Source: Hirsutella rhossiliensis
Lineage: Eukaryota > Ascomycota > Sordariomycetes > Hypocreales > Ophiocordycipitaceae
DNA length: 64,000 nt
Assembly (NCBI RefSeq): GCF_020360975.1
Contig: NW_025408678.1
Location: forward strand, 1,426,001 to 1,490,000
Direction of reading: 5' to 3'
Shown here: one piece after another, positions 33,641 through 43,648 of the stretch
Layout: each line of letters opens with the position of its first letter
Numbering within the stretch: position 1 is the stretch's first letter
The notes under the pieces: model-generated
The model's database searches: none
Told to the model about the DNA's origin: nothing
What the model saw: only the letters and a program-made list of their open reading frames with translations
Made by a program: the position numbers and the translations under genes

Positions 33641-34374
33641 GAGCCCCTTTGATGGCTGACGGGAGAGCATTACATGTTCTGGTGGAGATGGTGTCCTGGG
33701 ACAGGTCAAAGGCTTTTGGGGGTGACGGTCGGAACGCATGACTTGTCTGAAGCGTCTCAACTAGTCGTTCCGAAGGCGGCATTTCACTTTGTCCTGGTTT
33801 CAGCATGTCAACTCTGAGAGCGCGTTAATCTGGTGTGGGCAACTCTTTACTTCGTCTGCACGATGGAGGAAACAGCCATCAAACTACATGTCTTCTTCTC
33901 CGAGCCAACTCAACTATACTTGCGATAGCTAAGCATCAGAAACTCACTCCGCGTTTCGCAAGTGTCATTTACCACGTGTCAAAGGAGCCGCGGGAATGGT
34001 TCTTTTGTCGGAGTAGTGACTTCGCAGCTTGGGCAACTGCATCTCGACGGCTTCAAGTGCCATGTTTTCTTGAGTATATCAGAAGTGGGCTGCGTGGTGC
34101 TGGGGAACGGATGGTGTCGAGGTATACTGTTGGCAGCTGGCTCTGTTGCCCATTTGCCCCCTTTTCAACAAGAGAATACGGCGATGGAAGTCGCCGTCAG
34201 AGTTGTCACCTTGCTCATTACGATGCGCTGGTTATGGGGCATTGTAACTGTCAAGTTGGTAAAATACTGCTACTCCAGGCAAAATAGTGACACCCCCTTT
34301 AGGGGCATGATTGGCGCGTGCTATGCGTCTTCTCTCGTCTTGACAGCAACCAATAGAGACAATCCAAGTACTAG
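33641..34374. other. intergenic region
   Basis: About 730 bp with no supported gene. It serves as 3' flank to both convergent genes. Short open frames on the plus strand have no protein-like features. Confidence 0.4.
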
Positions 34375-34913
34375 TTATTCCACCGCTGGGGGTTCCTCCT
34401 TGGATCCCGCCGCTGGGGATTCCCCTTTGGGCGTATACAGGTCGCGGTACCAGTATCCCTTGTCGGAGCGCTCAACCTTGACGTATCCATCCTTTGGCTC
34501 CCCCGACACTTGAATCTTCTTTCCATGCTCGAAGATGGCTGCTTTCTCTGCCTCGTCCTTTTCCCCTGGCAGTAGATCCCCTTGCTTGTCACAGTTAGCT
34601 GATGGAAATGTTAGCCGCAAGCTCCTTAAGTGTACAGACAGTGATGAGGGGAAACTTACTGCAGAGCTGGTCCCTACAAGGAAGACAAGTAAGTATAAGA
34701 CCATATATAGAGAGTTTCAGCTGACTTACCAATCATATTTCCCCTCGATAGATGTAAGGCGAGGACATCTTGTCCCTGTGCGATGATACTCATCGCAGAA
34801 TGAAATCACGGGAAATTCCTTGTGCCCGCACATGAACTTGTGCTATTTAACAATTTAGCGGATAGAAAGCGACTGCCTGGACTCTTAGTACCTACGTAGA
34901 GATACCTGCACAT
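34375..34913 (-). CDS. small Cys/His-rich intracellular protein with a 14-nt microexon
   Basis: Four exons, 34913-34896 (18 nt), 34842-34730, 34673-34660 (14 nt) and 34598-34375, join with phases 0, 2 and 1 to 122 aa. The protein starts MCRYLYHKFMCGHKEFPVIS and continues FCDEYHRTGTRCPR and DWDQLCTNCDKQGDLLPG. That gives four Cys/His pairs (MCGH, FCDEYH, RCPR, CTNC) arranged like small fungal zinc-binding proteins. The C-terminal half is charged: EAEKAAIFEHGKKIQV, GYVKVERSDKGYWYRDL, then a PPAVE end. There is no signal peptide. All donors and acceptors are canonical (GTAGGT, GTAAGT, GTAAGT; TAG, TAG, CAG). The function is unknown; zinc binding is inferred from spacing. The first exon is the least certain; a later in-frame ATG at 34833 would also work. 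Confidence 0.62.
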
Positions 34914-36326
34914 GACTGAGTCTTGTCGTTGAGTTGTTTCGGATGCAGAGCAGTCAGGCAGGACGGCTGGTGGCTGTTCCAGAGGGAGAGATGTGTCAAA
35001 GGGCTTCGTTCGCAGGTTGATTAAGGCGTGTCCCGAGCAAATCCTGGCACGTTGGCAATGGTCTGGAGTTGTCGTGAGTAGGAAGGGTGAGTTGAGGATG
35101 GTGTCAAGAAGCGGATGAGAGCAGGCGATCTTATATACCCAGCGGCTCGCCAGATTAACTCGAGCCTGAGAGAACAGCTCGTGAACCATATCCACTGCAG
35201 AGTCCGGCCAGAGTGAACGCGTTCCGTATACGTTTAGATCCCACGCAATGATGGCCCGTCGATCGCTTAATATTGATACTTCGTATCGGCGTTTGCGCCC
35301 CTTTGTCTGGGTCGTAGCGGGAACATGGGTTGACGGGAGCACCCGCCATCTAAGCATCGGGGAAGCAATGTGGTCCTTGCGGCTCAACGATTCTTTGTTG
35401 TGTAGTCGCTTCATGATGTCGGTCGAGGTAGAATAAAGCAGGGCAGGTCTGAAGAAGAGAAAGGCAGCAGGTGAGTTTTTCGATGCTGGAGGGCCTATCC
35501 TCTTCAAACAATGAGGGCTTTGCCGGTCCATTGATACACTCGTGGTCTTGACAGGCCAATCTTCCAGCCCCTTTGCAGCGTCACCATAAGTGTCCCCAGT
35601 CGCCTCGTCATACTGTGTAGAAATTTTGGTGAATGTAATACTAAGAACTCCTGCCGAACAGTCACTGGTGGCTGTTGAAGAATCGGGTAGTTACTTTCAA
35701 CGCCGAGATAAAGACCTCTTGCTGAACAGATACCGGCGGCTGTTGAAGTATCAGTAGTTACTTTCAACTCCGAGATAATCCGACTGAGTGCATGTCTGGT
35801 AGAAGAGGTCCAGCGCTGCCTTTCAACCATGCGGCTAGATTTGTGTGTTGCCAGCTGCCACCTTGCAAACGGAACCAAGAAAATACCACATTGAACGAAC
35901 AGTCACTCATCTGGCGATCCGGAGCACGTGTTGGTGTCCGGGCACATTGGCAGCCGGCGAACAGCTGGCCGGGTTCCCCGTGGCAACTGGCACTCGTTCA
36001 GTGGCTCGGCATGGGTGCCTGGAAAACGCGGCCACGCCTTGGAACAAATAAAAGCCCGCCGTGTTTTTCTGCTGTTCAGCCTGTCGCTTCTTCTCGCAAC
36101 ATCAACACAAACACAGACGCGTTCACCTCACACCTTCGCCACAGCAAAAGCACTGGCAAGTCGAGGCTTCCTTCAATTTCTGCACTCGTGTTTCCCTCGT
36201 TAAGCCCAAAGACTCTCAGACCATCTTGTTCTCTCGGCTGCGGCTTGGCTCTGCGGCTCTGCACAACTCGACTCAAAACAGCATCGTGCCAGGTCCCCTG
36301 GCAGCTCTTCAACGCCTGCAGCCACG
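34914..36326. other. intergenic region with two promoters
   Basis: About 1.4 kb with no supported gene, between two divergent starts (34913 minus, 36327 plus). It contains an imperfect tandem repeat (see separate entry). An AACAAATAAAAGC TATA-like element lies near 36042-36054, followed by a CT-rich leader to 36326. Confidence 0.4.
35648..35778. repeat. imperfect tandem duplication, about 65-bp unit
   Basis: Two adjacent units share CTG(C/T)YGAACAG, GGCTGTTGAAG, GTAGTTACTTTCAAC and CGAGATAA in the same order, with substitutions between them. They lie in the long divergent intergenic region and could be a duplicated regulatory block. No protein is encoded. Confidence 0.65.
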
Positions 36327-37171
36327 ATGGATCATGATGATCTTGCCCGCGAGCTTGTGAACCCTACTCCTGGAGACATCCTCGCTGCCTACGTCTTTGA
36401 AGAGGATGTGGTTGAGCTCGGATGGGAGCACTACATCCAAGGCAACCACCTCGCGATTATGCCCTATGCTGAGCCGATCTTGGAGCAAATTAACCCAAGC
36501 GACCTCCAGTTGACCATCGCGACTGTGGATGGCACCGGCGGCGCTGTCGAGGTCGCCGTTGTTGAGCGTCGCTCGCGCTCCTTCTCGATGAACTTCATGG
36601 CGTACGATGCGCAGAAGCAATGCTGGGCCTTCAAGGGTGAAATGCGCCTTCTGAAGCATTTCCTCGGCATCATGAGCGCCTACTTTCGCCTGGGACGCGT
36701 GGACAAGGCGCTCGTCCGTTCTCGCAACCTCTTCCAGCCCCTGTGCGGCCTCAACGACGGACTCACCCGCGGCGAATACGAGGACAAGATCAAGATTGGC
36801 GACTGCGTCCTCTTCCTCGCGGATCGCGAGAGTAAGTGCCTTCTCTGACTCAAACTCCGGGGCGGATCCGTGTGCCAACGAAACAAGGACCCATGACTCG
36901 AGCGATCTATGGCAACCGAGGCTTTCGGTCTATTGTGTCCAGTTCCATGGTAGCGGATCACGGCCCGTTCTCCGACATGTCGGACCAGGATCATACGGGG
37001 GAGGAGGAGAGTAACGGAGTTGGTTCTAATCAGGGCGAGGACAGCCGCTGGAGACGTGCTCTTCGGCTGCGTGCTCTTCGGCAGCGCAACAGGCCTTCGG
37101 GTGGCAACGGCGTCAACCCGCCCACGAACTCTCCTCAGGCATCATCCAGCAATGGTAGACGTCGTCGCTAA
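36327..37171 (+). CDS. conserved-looking hypothetical protein
   Basis: Two exons, 36327-36831 and 36888-37171, with phase 1 at the junction, give 262 aa. The N-terminal region (MDHDDLARELVNPTPGDILA, AYVFEEDVVELGWEHYIQGN, then two short segments ending KGEMRLLKHFLGIMSAYF) looks like a compact folded domain of about 165 residues. After the intron the sequence is low-complexity and acidic (SDQDHTGEEESNGVGSNQGE). It then becomes strongly basic (RWRRALRLRALRQRNR) with an RRRR end, suggesting nuclear localisation or nucleic-acid contact. No signal peptide or membrane segment is seen, and I do not recognise the family. The intron acceptor (CAAG at 36887) is the simplest that retains the long downstream frame. 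Confidence 0.65.
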
Positions 37172-37517
37172 AGCGGTCGATCTCTGACCGTTCTGGACGT
37201 CATGTCTCGGGAACAACGAGGGATAGGGGATGTGCAGCTGTGGCTTCTAGCAAGGACAAGGGAGCGACCAACTGCCGATCAGGAGCGTTACGGTAATGGA
37301 CCATGGTTTGAGAGGATCACTCGGGAATTGTGATGCGCGCGAATAGCTGAGCAGGACTGGGCGAGCTGCCAGCCTCACAGACAGACAGACAAAAGACTCC
37401 TTGCATTTACTTTTCCTGTGAAAAGTGACAGAATTGAAGCAGCCGAGGCCGAATCGGGTCATTATTTATTAACAGTAAATGTCTCTCTAATCCATCCCCT
37501 TGTAGCTATGCCCCAGG
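37172..37517. other. intergenic region between convergent genes
   Basis: About 345 bp of 3' flanking sequence between two convergent stop codons. No gene or unusual structure is seen. Confidence 0.4.
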
Positions 37518-37997
37518 CTACATGCCGCATTTCTTGGAGTCGATCTGAGTAGCCTTGGCGTCGATGCGGCCCAGCTGGACGGCCTGGTTGTTGGTCAACT
37601 TGTCCATGGCGGCCTGGGCGATGTTGAAGCCGGCATCGGTATGGTCAATGGCCAAGACGTTGATGCTCTGGCCCTGGAATTCGAGCTTCCAGCAGGTGCC
37701 GCAATTTGGTGATCCCCAGCCGGCGATGACCTGGGCACCGCCAATGAAGGGAAAGACGGGAATATCGCCCTGCTTCCGCCACGACTTGCGCGTCATGAGG
37801 CCATTGGGGCCGTCGGAGCAGGAGACGGCGGTAAGGGATCGATCGCGATTGTCGTAGCCGGGGTCGTATGAGACTTGAGTTTCTCGTCAGCTTCTCTTGA
37901 GGATGCGAGTGCGGAGCGGAAGAGCCGGGCACTCACCGGTTATGGCCGAGACGACGGAGGCCAGGGCCGCGAGGCTAAAGATTTGAGACAGCTGCAT
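37518..37997 (-). CDS. cerato-platanin family secreted protein
   Basis: Two exons, 37997-37937 and 37873-37518, give 138 aa. The signal peptide is MQLSQIFSLAALASVVSA, so the mature protein is about 120 aa and begins near ITVSYDPGYDNRDRSL, the family's hallmark start. Four Cys are placed as in cerato-platanins (SCSDGPNGLM, NCGTCWKLEF, KKCGM), forming two disulfides. The conserved GGAQVIAGWGSPNCGTCW and VLAIDHTDAGFNIA blocks are present, so it looks intact. The fold is an expansin-like double-psi beta barrel without catalytic residues. Members bind chitin oligomers, loosen cellulose and are detected by plants as elicitors (for example Sm1/Epl1). A TATA-like element (TATAAATG on the minus strand) lies near 38122-38129, about 130 bp upstream of the ATG. 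Confidence 0.93.
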
Positions 37998-39228
37998 ATT
38001 TATTTGCTTCTGGACAGCCAAAAGTTATTCAGTCAGAGTCGGAGGCAAGATGCGGAAGTAAGACGAAGGTGGATAGAGGCGCTGCTCGACAACCATAACG
38101 CTGGAGGGGGGACCACGGGACATTTATACCAGACCCTCACCTCCCTTGGCGTCGCCATACGGACCCTGGTGACCGAGAAAGATGATTGCCGTCGCGAATG
38201 TGCAGAGCTATGAGATCATAGCTCCGGCCCGCAGTCTCGTATTCAATGCCTCGGCGTTCCCCGTATAAGATGGTATGGCCGGATCATGTCATCATGTGCA
38301 GCAGCACTGCCGAGCCTAAATCTGCGCTCAGGAAATGGCTCGTGTTTTCCCACGTCTTGTTTTCCCCACAGACGATGCAGTAAACGGGCCGTCGGGCGGC
38401 GGGTCGCATCGGGGGTTTTTCCTGCGACTCCGCATCGTCGACGAGACATGGGGCCACTATGGCGTCGCACGTGTGCAACGGCAGATGGTGCTCTTCGTCT
38501 TTGCTTTTTCCGGGAGCGCCATCCATCCTTGGCAGTTTGCTAGGTATTCACAGTGCAGACGTATGGTCGACTGGTGTTGTTCTGCTGGCCTTGAAATAGG
38601 CTGTCCTGGCCCTTCGGGTTTGTTGGAGACGGACGTGCATGTCGAGGTGGAGGCGAGGGATCCGACATGCGCAGGCTGCATCTACTAATCGTTCGTATTG
38701 TTCTGCTCCGCTCCGGACGGTCAAAGAGGGGGGAGATTTATTTTAAGGGCTGACGGGCGCTTTGGTCATGATCGTCTCCCTCGTATGACACGCTTTCATG
38801 TGACGTTGCAGAAAGATGACAGGGCTCGAACTCGGTTGGCAATATTTGCTCGCGGGCGATGGCGGACACGAACATGTTGAAGCAGGGGAATCATGACAGG
38901 ATGGACGCGTTGAGAGCATGCGAGAATCCCGGGATATGACTTGTCGGGGTTCGGCTTTGAAGAGTCGCGTGTCCGGTCGGACGGCTGCCGACGGGTAACC
39001 ACTAGATGGAAAAAGCAACCCCGTCGCAGTTTGGTGTTTCCGTCATGCACGGTCTCGGGCTTGAAAGGCCAATGATATAAATGTGTGGGAGAGGCATTCG
39101 GCCATGCCTCGGCAACAGACCACGCACGACATGCTATCAAAGGATCAAGGCCGTGACAGTTAGATGATTACGTACCGTGAATGGAGACACGGGCATTGTG
39201 ATACTTGAAAGGGAGGAAATATGGGCCA
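37998..39228. other. gene-free region upstream of cerato-platanin
   Basis: About 1.2 kb of mixed composition. It holds the cerato-platanin promoter (TATA-like near 38122-38129). Scattered short frames on both strands have no recognisable motif. Nothing else is supported. Confidence 0.4.
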
Positions 39229-39560
39229 TCAGAGACAGGCCTGAACAGGTGGGCTCCACCGAGTCATTACCAGTTGTTTATTGTACACAGCTTTGAACGT
39301 ACGCAGCAGTGCCCGCGTGCAGTCCCTCTCGTCATGTGCAGGATGACGCGGGCGTCTCGCGACCAATTGACCGTGGTCGTAACAGATACCCATGTCGTCT
39401 ATATAGCCGAAGCGCCCCTTTAGCTTACCTAGGCGGTAAATTAGCTCTATATACAATAGCCAAAGGATAGGCGAGACTAATAGCGATCCTTGCGGGAGGC
39501 TGTATCGGAGAGGCGAGCTAGGCGTCGTAACGTCCTAGTATCTAACGCGCGCCGAGCAAC
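39229..39560 (-). mobile_element. Tad1-type LINE reverse transcriptase remnant
   Basis: Minus-strand translation reads SLPQGSLLVSPILWLLYIEL, then IYRLGKLKGRFGYIDDMGIC. This corresponds to RT blocks with LPQGSPLSPILFLLY and the catalytic YxDD (here YIDD). Upstream on the same strand, pieces such as IDDNKFLNS and PSSPLRYSLPQG continue the match into about 39600. The RT is truncated on both sides and interrupted by stops, so it is dead. Base changes are partly of RIP type. The higher-coordinate continuation (to about 39816) is too degraded to annotate. Confidence 0.68.
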
Positions 39561-39825
39561 CGACAGCTAATCTTATAGGGAATAAAAGTAGAGAGTAAGA
39601 GTTAAGAAATTTATTATCGTCTATCTAAAAATAAATATTAGAAGTTCTATCTTCTTATAGTTCTAAGGGAATGGGACTGCCTTACGGTAGCGAATTTGCT
39701 ACTTACCTAGGGTGCTTTTATAATGTTATCTAGAACGTTCGATAACATCGCTTATTAACCGCGCATTTTATTCTACGTATCCTAAATGCGACAGCTAACG
39801 TAAAGGACTCGTCTACCAATCCACT

Positions 39826-39834
39826 ATATCCACG
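39826..39834 (+). repeat. target-site duplication, left (ATATCCACG)
   Basis: Nine bases immediately outside the left TIR of the MULE-type element, identical to 40714-40722. Confidence 0.7.
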
Positions 39835-40713
39835 GACCCCCTTTAGACGTCCTGTGCGCCCAAATTATCCTCCCTATGTCTGACCCGTATTGGGCAAGGC
39901 TACAGCGATAGACGTACAGTACCTCAGCGTAGGCGCAATCAACGTGTACATATACGTACAGGCCGTCGCCATACGTAGCTAGTAATACTACGACCTTGAC
40001 ACGGCTACCCTCAACACCAAGCATCGCAAAACTACAACGCTGTCCACAACGCGCACCCCCCTTCGCACGCCAAGTCCCACAAACACTGCAATACGCCCAT
40101 TGAAGCCCCGTTTTCAATACTACACGATGCTTCAGCCTCCGCCGAACGATATGGAGCTCTTTTCCACCTTGCCCTCCAGCGAACCTACAGCCGTACGAGC
40201 AGGTGTGGCAGTTATAGATAGCTTCAATTTGCAGGCCAGTCAATAATGCGATATGCCTGCTTGCGTTGTCTTGCTAAGGAGTGCGTATGATCGTAAGATA
40301 CTTTACATTGTAAGTGGCCGCCGCCTATTTTATATATACTGCTGTTGAGGAGAGTGGGCATAAGAGGCCACAGTCACGCCCAGTCGACCCAACAAGTCAT
40401 GCACAAGGGAGCCTGCCTGTGCAACATGGCTCCCATAGCCCAAGGACATGATGTAGGCCTGACTCAGGTATAGGAACATCTCAATGCCCTCTTTTGGCTA
40501 GCTATGTGTGGTCACTGTACCTATATAAGCCCCTCCCTTGTCCCAATAGATAGACCAAGACATGCATCACTAAATTCACCTTTCTGTGCCCCTATTTCTT
40601 TCACTGTGCTCTCAAGCCTCTGCTTAAGAACTGCTTAGCCCGCTACGCCCTAGCCCAATACGGCTTAGACATAGGGAGGATAATATAGGCGCATAGGACG
40701 TCTGAAGGGGGTC
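39835..40713. mobile_element. Mutator-like (MULE) non-autonomous element with 65-bp TIRs and 9-bp TSD
   Basis: The left arm 39835-39899 (GACCCCCTTTAGACGTCC...) and right arm 40649-40713 are inverted copies over about 65 bp with a few mismatches. They are flanked by an identical 9-bp direct repeat ATATCCACG (39826-39834 and 40714-40722). Long TIRs with a 9-bp target duplication are diagnostic of Mutator-like transposons. The total is 879 bp. The interior has no transposase. A minus-strand frame of 139 aa reaching into the left arm contains CHTCSYGC and CSVCGTW Cys pairs but is otherwise unrecognised. CA/TG levels are normal, so it escaped RIP. Confidence 0.72.
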
Positions 40714-40722
40714 ATATCCACG
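40714..40722 (+). repeat. target-site duplication, right (ATATCCACG)
   Basis: Nine bases immediately outside the right TIR of the MULE-type element, identical to 39826-39834. Confidence 0.7.
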
Positions 40723-41240
40723 CCATCCATTCCACTTTATGATGGCTTTAAATGGATCTACGGCACTAATAGCCTCCGTGGATCAAGGTCTATCCACTCC
40801 ACTGGCTCCGCTAGTATATTTAGTGGAGTGGATTGCAACTCTGGGTCAGCCTGCTTAAGGCGCCGCCTAGTGCCTTGAATATAGTAGGCGTTCTAGACTA
40901 CGGTTCTCGCCGTCCCTATCGCGTTTCTTCGTATGTTCGTGGCCGTCTCACTACTCTATTAGTCTCATTCCGTAGAAATTTGTCGCGGCTTAGCAGGATC
41001 ACATTCCCTTGCTACGAAAGGTTTGCTAAAAAGGCCGGCCCCGGAAAATATGCAGAGCATTCCGGAGCCAAAGCTCATTTTCTCGGCTAACCGACACTTA
41101 AGTAAGTAAAAGCAAGCCGAGGAAAATAGTATATATAGACTGGTTAAGGAACATGCATTGAGAGAAGTCAGACAGCTTTTCCTCACTATCGCATACTATC
41201 ATCACAGCCTAAGAACAAGCAATCCGGTTTCTCATCCAAG
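40723..41240. other. intergenic region upstream of knottin-like gene
   Basis: Apart from the outer AGTGGATTG at 40827-40835, no gene is supported. That motif is the inverse of CAATCCACT at 39817-39825 and may be the end of an older small element. A TATATATA box near 41130 lies about 110 bp before the ATG at 41241, and the leader is A/C-rich. Confidence 0.45.
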
Positions 41241-41645
41241 ATGTTAAACTTATCTAAGATCCTTATTTTGACCATCGCTTTTGCAGCGAGTACGATCGCC
41301 TCGCCCGTCGAGAATGGAGACCTCGATATAAAGTCCGGCATGCTCAGCAGTGGCAACTATGGCGGCGGCGATGGCGGCGGCGATGGCGGCGGCTGCGGTC
41401 CCCAGCCGAAGCCTAAGCCGAAGCCTAAGCCGAAGAAGTGCAAGAAACAGGGTGCTAAATGCAGCGGGAGTACCAAACGCGGCAACAAATGCTGCAAGGA
41501 ACTTAAGTGCATCTCAGGAAAGGTAGAAACGAGAAGTTCCTATTCGAGTGTAAACATGATATGTACTAAACATGACATGTACTGACCCATTATCCTATAG
41601 TGCCGCAAGGCGAAGCCGCCCGCACCTCCCATAGGCGGCTACTAA
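41241..41645 (+). CDS. small secreted knottin-like cysteine-rich peptide
   Basis: Two exons, 41241-41522 and 41601-41645, join in phase 0 (AAG/GTAGAA...TATAG/TGC) to 108 aa. Reading through the intron would give a different tail and lose the last Cys; the spliced form restores it. The layout is a signal peptide (MLNLSKILILTIAFAASTIA), an acidic pro-region, a GGGDGGGDGGG run, a Pro-Lys repeat (PKPKPKPKPKK), then a compact Cys domain and a PPAPPIGGY tail. The Cys domain spacing is C-x6-C-x9-CC-x4-C-x4-C, the inhibitor-cystine-knot pattern. Such peptides can be inhibitors, antimicrobials or effectors; the activity here is not known. The gene sits 750 bp from a LINE end and 1.2 kb from the RIP-mutated block, a typical setting for effector-like genes. 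A separate Cys before the Pro-Lys run is unpaired. Confidence 0.72.
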
Positions 41646-42394
41646 GAAAGTCGGGAAAATGTCTAATAGCGTTATAATTCGATTCGAAGACTACTCTCGT
41701 GGACTAGCTTGGAAGAACCTAGTGTTAAGCACGGTTTCAAGACAAGCATCGATCTACAAGCACCTTCTTTAAGTTAAACTGACCTTATTAGCTAATGCGT
41801 CTAGTAAAGTTAATTAATTTGTTATAAAATTGCGTTGCGTGAAAGTATATTAACTAGTATTTATGTCTATGTACGGTAATTCTCATCCTTGCGCTTTCGC
41901 TGCTGCTTGCTCCGGCCTTATAATATCGAGAAGAAGGCCCGAACGAGTTAAGGTCTTAAGGTCTCTCTAGGTAATATAGCTTAAAACTAGGTAAGAAGGG
42001 AGGTCTATAGACTATTATTTCTTCTTCCTATACTACTAATAGTAGTAGTAGTAGTATTGATTACCGTCTGGGACATCCCTATAAGGGCAAAAGACGTGCT
42101 AGGCTAGGTATAGTACAAGATGAGGGTGCTCGCCGGAAACCCGTCGCGCCTTCCTTACTTCTACTCCCCTATCTAGCAATTCTTGGACTCTGTGGCCGCT
42201 CGGATTCTCAGGTCCCTTCCCCCGTCAGCGGGTTCCGGGCACGGCGGTAAAGCCGTAATATTAGTCAGTCTTCGGTCAGAGCCGGGTGACTGAGAAAGCC
42301 CACGCAGTCAGCTGGGCCGTAGGCCCACGGGAGCCTACGGGTAGAAAACATAGAAAAGAGAATTGTACATATTAGGTTGGGGGGTTGCCTCGAG
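41646..42394. other. 3' flank and LINE 3' untranslated region
   Basis: No gene is supported. The part from about 42060 to 42394 is GC-richer and lies directly after the stop codon of the LINE fragment, so it is probably the LINE 3' untranslated region. A (TAG)n trinucleotide run near 42036-42058 could be its simple-repeat tail. Confidence 0.45.
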
Positions 42395-42856
42395 CTAGTG
42401 GCGGTGGCAAATCCGATCAAAGAATCCTGCCTCCGTTACTAGCCCGAGGAACCGGTCAAATCCCCTTCCTAGTGCCTGGTTGATAGCCTTGCCCGCCGTG
42501 GGGGCTAGCCTTAGGCGGTGTCGAGTACCTACCTTCCGGCAGTAGAAGGGGTGTGTCGGTGATTTTCTCCTCCCGCAGGAGCATTCGATCCGGGCCTCTT
42601 CGTGGTTAAACCTCTCGTGGTAGTCGGCGAAGTCCCCGTGCCCGCTCCTCGCAGCGAGCAGGTGATGGAGGTGCTGTCGTTTGGTGTGCAGCTCCGGGGG
42701 GCACCCGAGCGAGGCCTTGAGCCCTAGGCTCTTGTAGCTGCTCGGGGCCCCCGCGGCCCACCAGTCCTGGAAGTCGCGCCTGGCCGCAGCCTTGGCCTGT
42801 CTCTTGATGTTCGCGTACGTCGGCGGCCTGTCCGGGCCGAGGGCCCGGCAGCCCTC
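42395..42856 (-). mobile_element. Tad1-type LINE, 5'-truncated 3' end of ORF2 (open frame intact)
   Basis: An uninterrupted minus-strand frame of about 154 codons runs from 42856 to the stop at 42397-42395. It reads RPPTYANIKRQAKAAARRDF, DWWAAGAPSSYKSLGLKA, LAARSGHGDFADYHERF and the zinc-knuckle-like ECSCGRRKSPTHPFYC (C-x-C-x7-H-x3-C). It ends LGRGFDRFLGLVTEAGFFDR ICHRH. This is the extreme C-terminus of LINE ORF2 seen in fungal Tad1-type elements. There is no start codon because the element is 5'-truncated, as is usual for LINE insertions. It has normal CA/TG content and no stops, whereas sequence immediately to the right is saturated with RIP-type changes. It therefore arrived later or escaped mutation. 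Confidence 0.75.
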
Positions 42857-43411
42857 CTATACTACTAAGATGTCTAGAGGATCTCTTATTTAAGCGGGGA
42901 CCTTTTAAAGAGTCTAGAATACTATACCCTACCCCCGTTTTAGTAACGGAGTTAAAAGATTCCCTACTAAAGGTCTACTATTTAAATAATAAAAATATAA
43001 CTAGAACTTAAGAATAAAATGTAAAAGCTATATTATTCTAGATAGAAATAAACGCCCTTATTTATACTAGCGCTTTTATACTACTCTTTTATATCTAGTA
43101 GTAATAAAAAGAGCCTTAAGTACTACCTTAACTTTAATTACTAAAGCTAACTTTACCTTTAAAACCTCCTTTTCTTTAGTCTTAGAATTTAGTATAATAA
43201 GTATTTCTTAACTTTTTATTTTAAGGAATAGCTTCCTTAGCTACTAAAGCTTTACTAAGAGTTATAAACTATTTATTTAGGTTTAAGATTACTTTTCTCT
43301 TCTTACTTCTTTATAGCTTAGCTACTTTTACTTTTAGCTTTATAATTCTATTACTATACTTAGTAACTATTTCTTCTTAAGCTTTAAAGCTTTTAGCTAT
43401 TATAGTATAAT
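42857..43411. other. RIP-mutated AT-rich filler
   Basis: AT-rich sequence nearly free of CA and TG, with no readable protein on either strand. It is the left edge of the mutated retroelement block; the original element is not identifiable. Confidence 0.5.
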
Positions 43412-43463
43412 TATCGCGAAGCGTAGCTTAATTTTATAGTTCTTAGAGATATCCCTTAGTAAG
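43412..43463 (+). repeat. LTR fragment, part 1 (split by Gypsy-1)
   Basis: It begins TATCGCGAAGCGTAGC and continues as the reverse complement of the LTRs at 54702-55138 and 61262-61698. It ends in GTAAG, the target duplication of Gypsy-1, and continues at 50441. Confidence 0.75.
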
Positions 43464-43648
43464 TATAAGAGTCTTTAACTATTATAGGTAATAGGCTTAG
43501 GCCGCGGCCTAAGCCGCGTAGTACGTACGGAGGGCCGGATCCTATAAGTATAGGGGCGGGCTAGCCGCGTATAGAAGAGCTCTATATAGCTTATTAATAT
43601 TATCCTACGGACGGTACCTACGTATACGCCCCTACCTACTCCGTAATA
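43464..43648 (+). repeat. Gypsy-1 5' LTR
   Basis: A 185-bp direct repeat nearly identical to 50255-50440; differences are mostly C/T and G/A changes expected from RIP. Confidence 0.88.
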
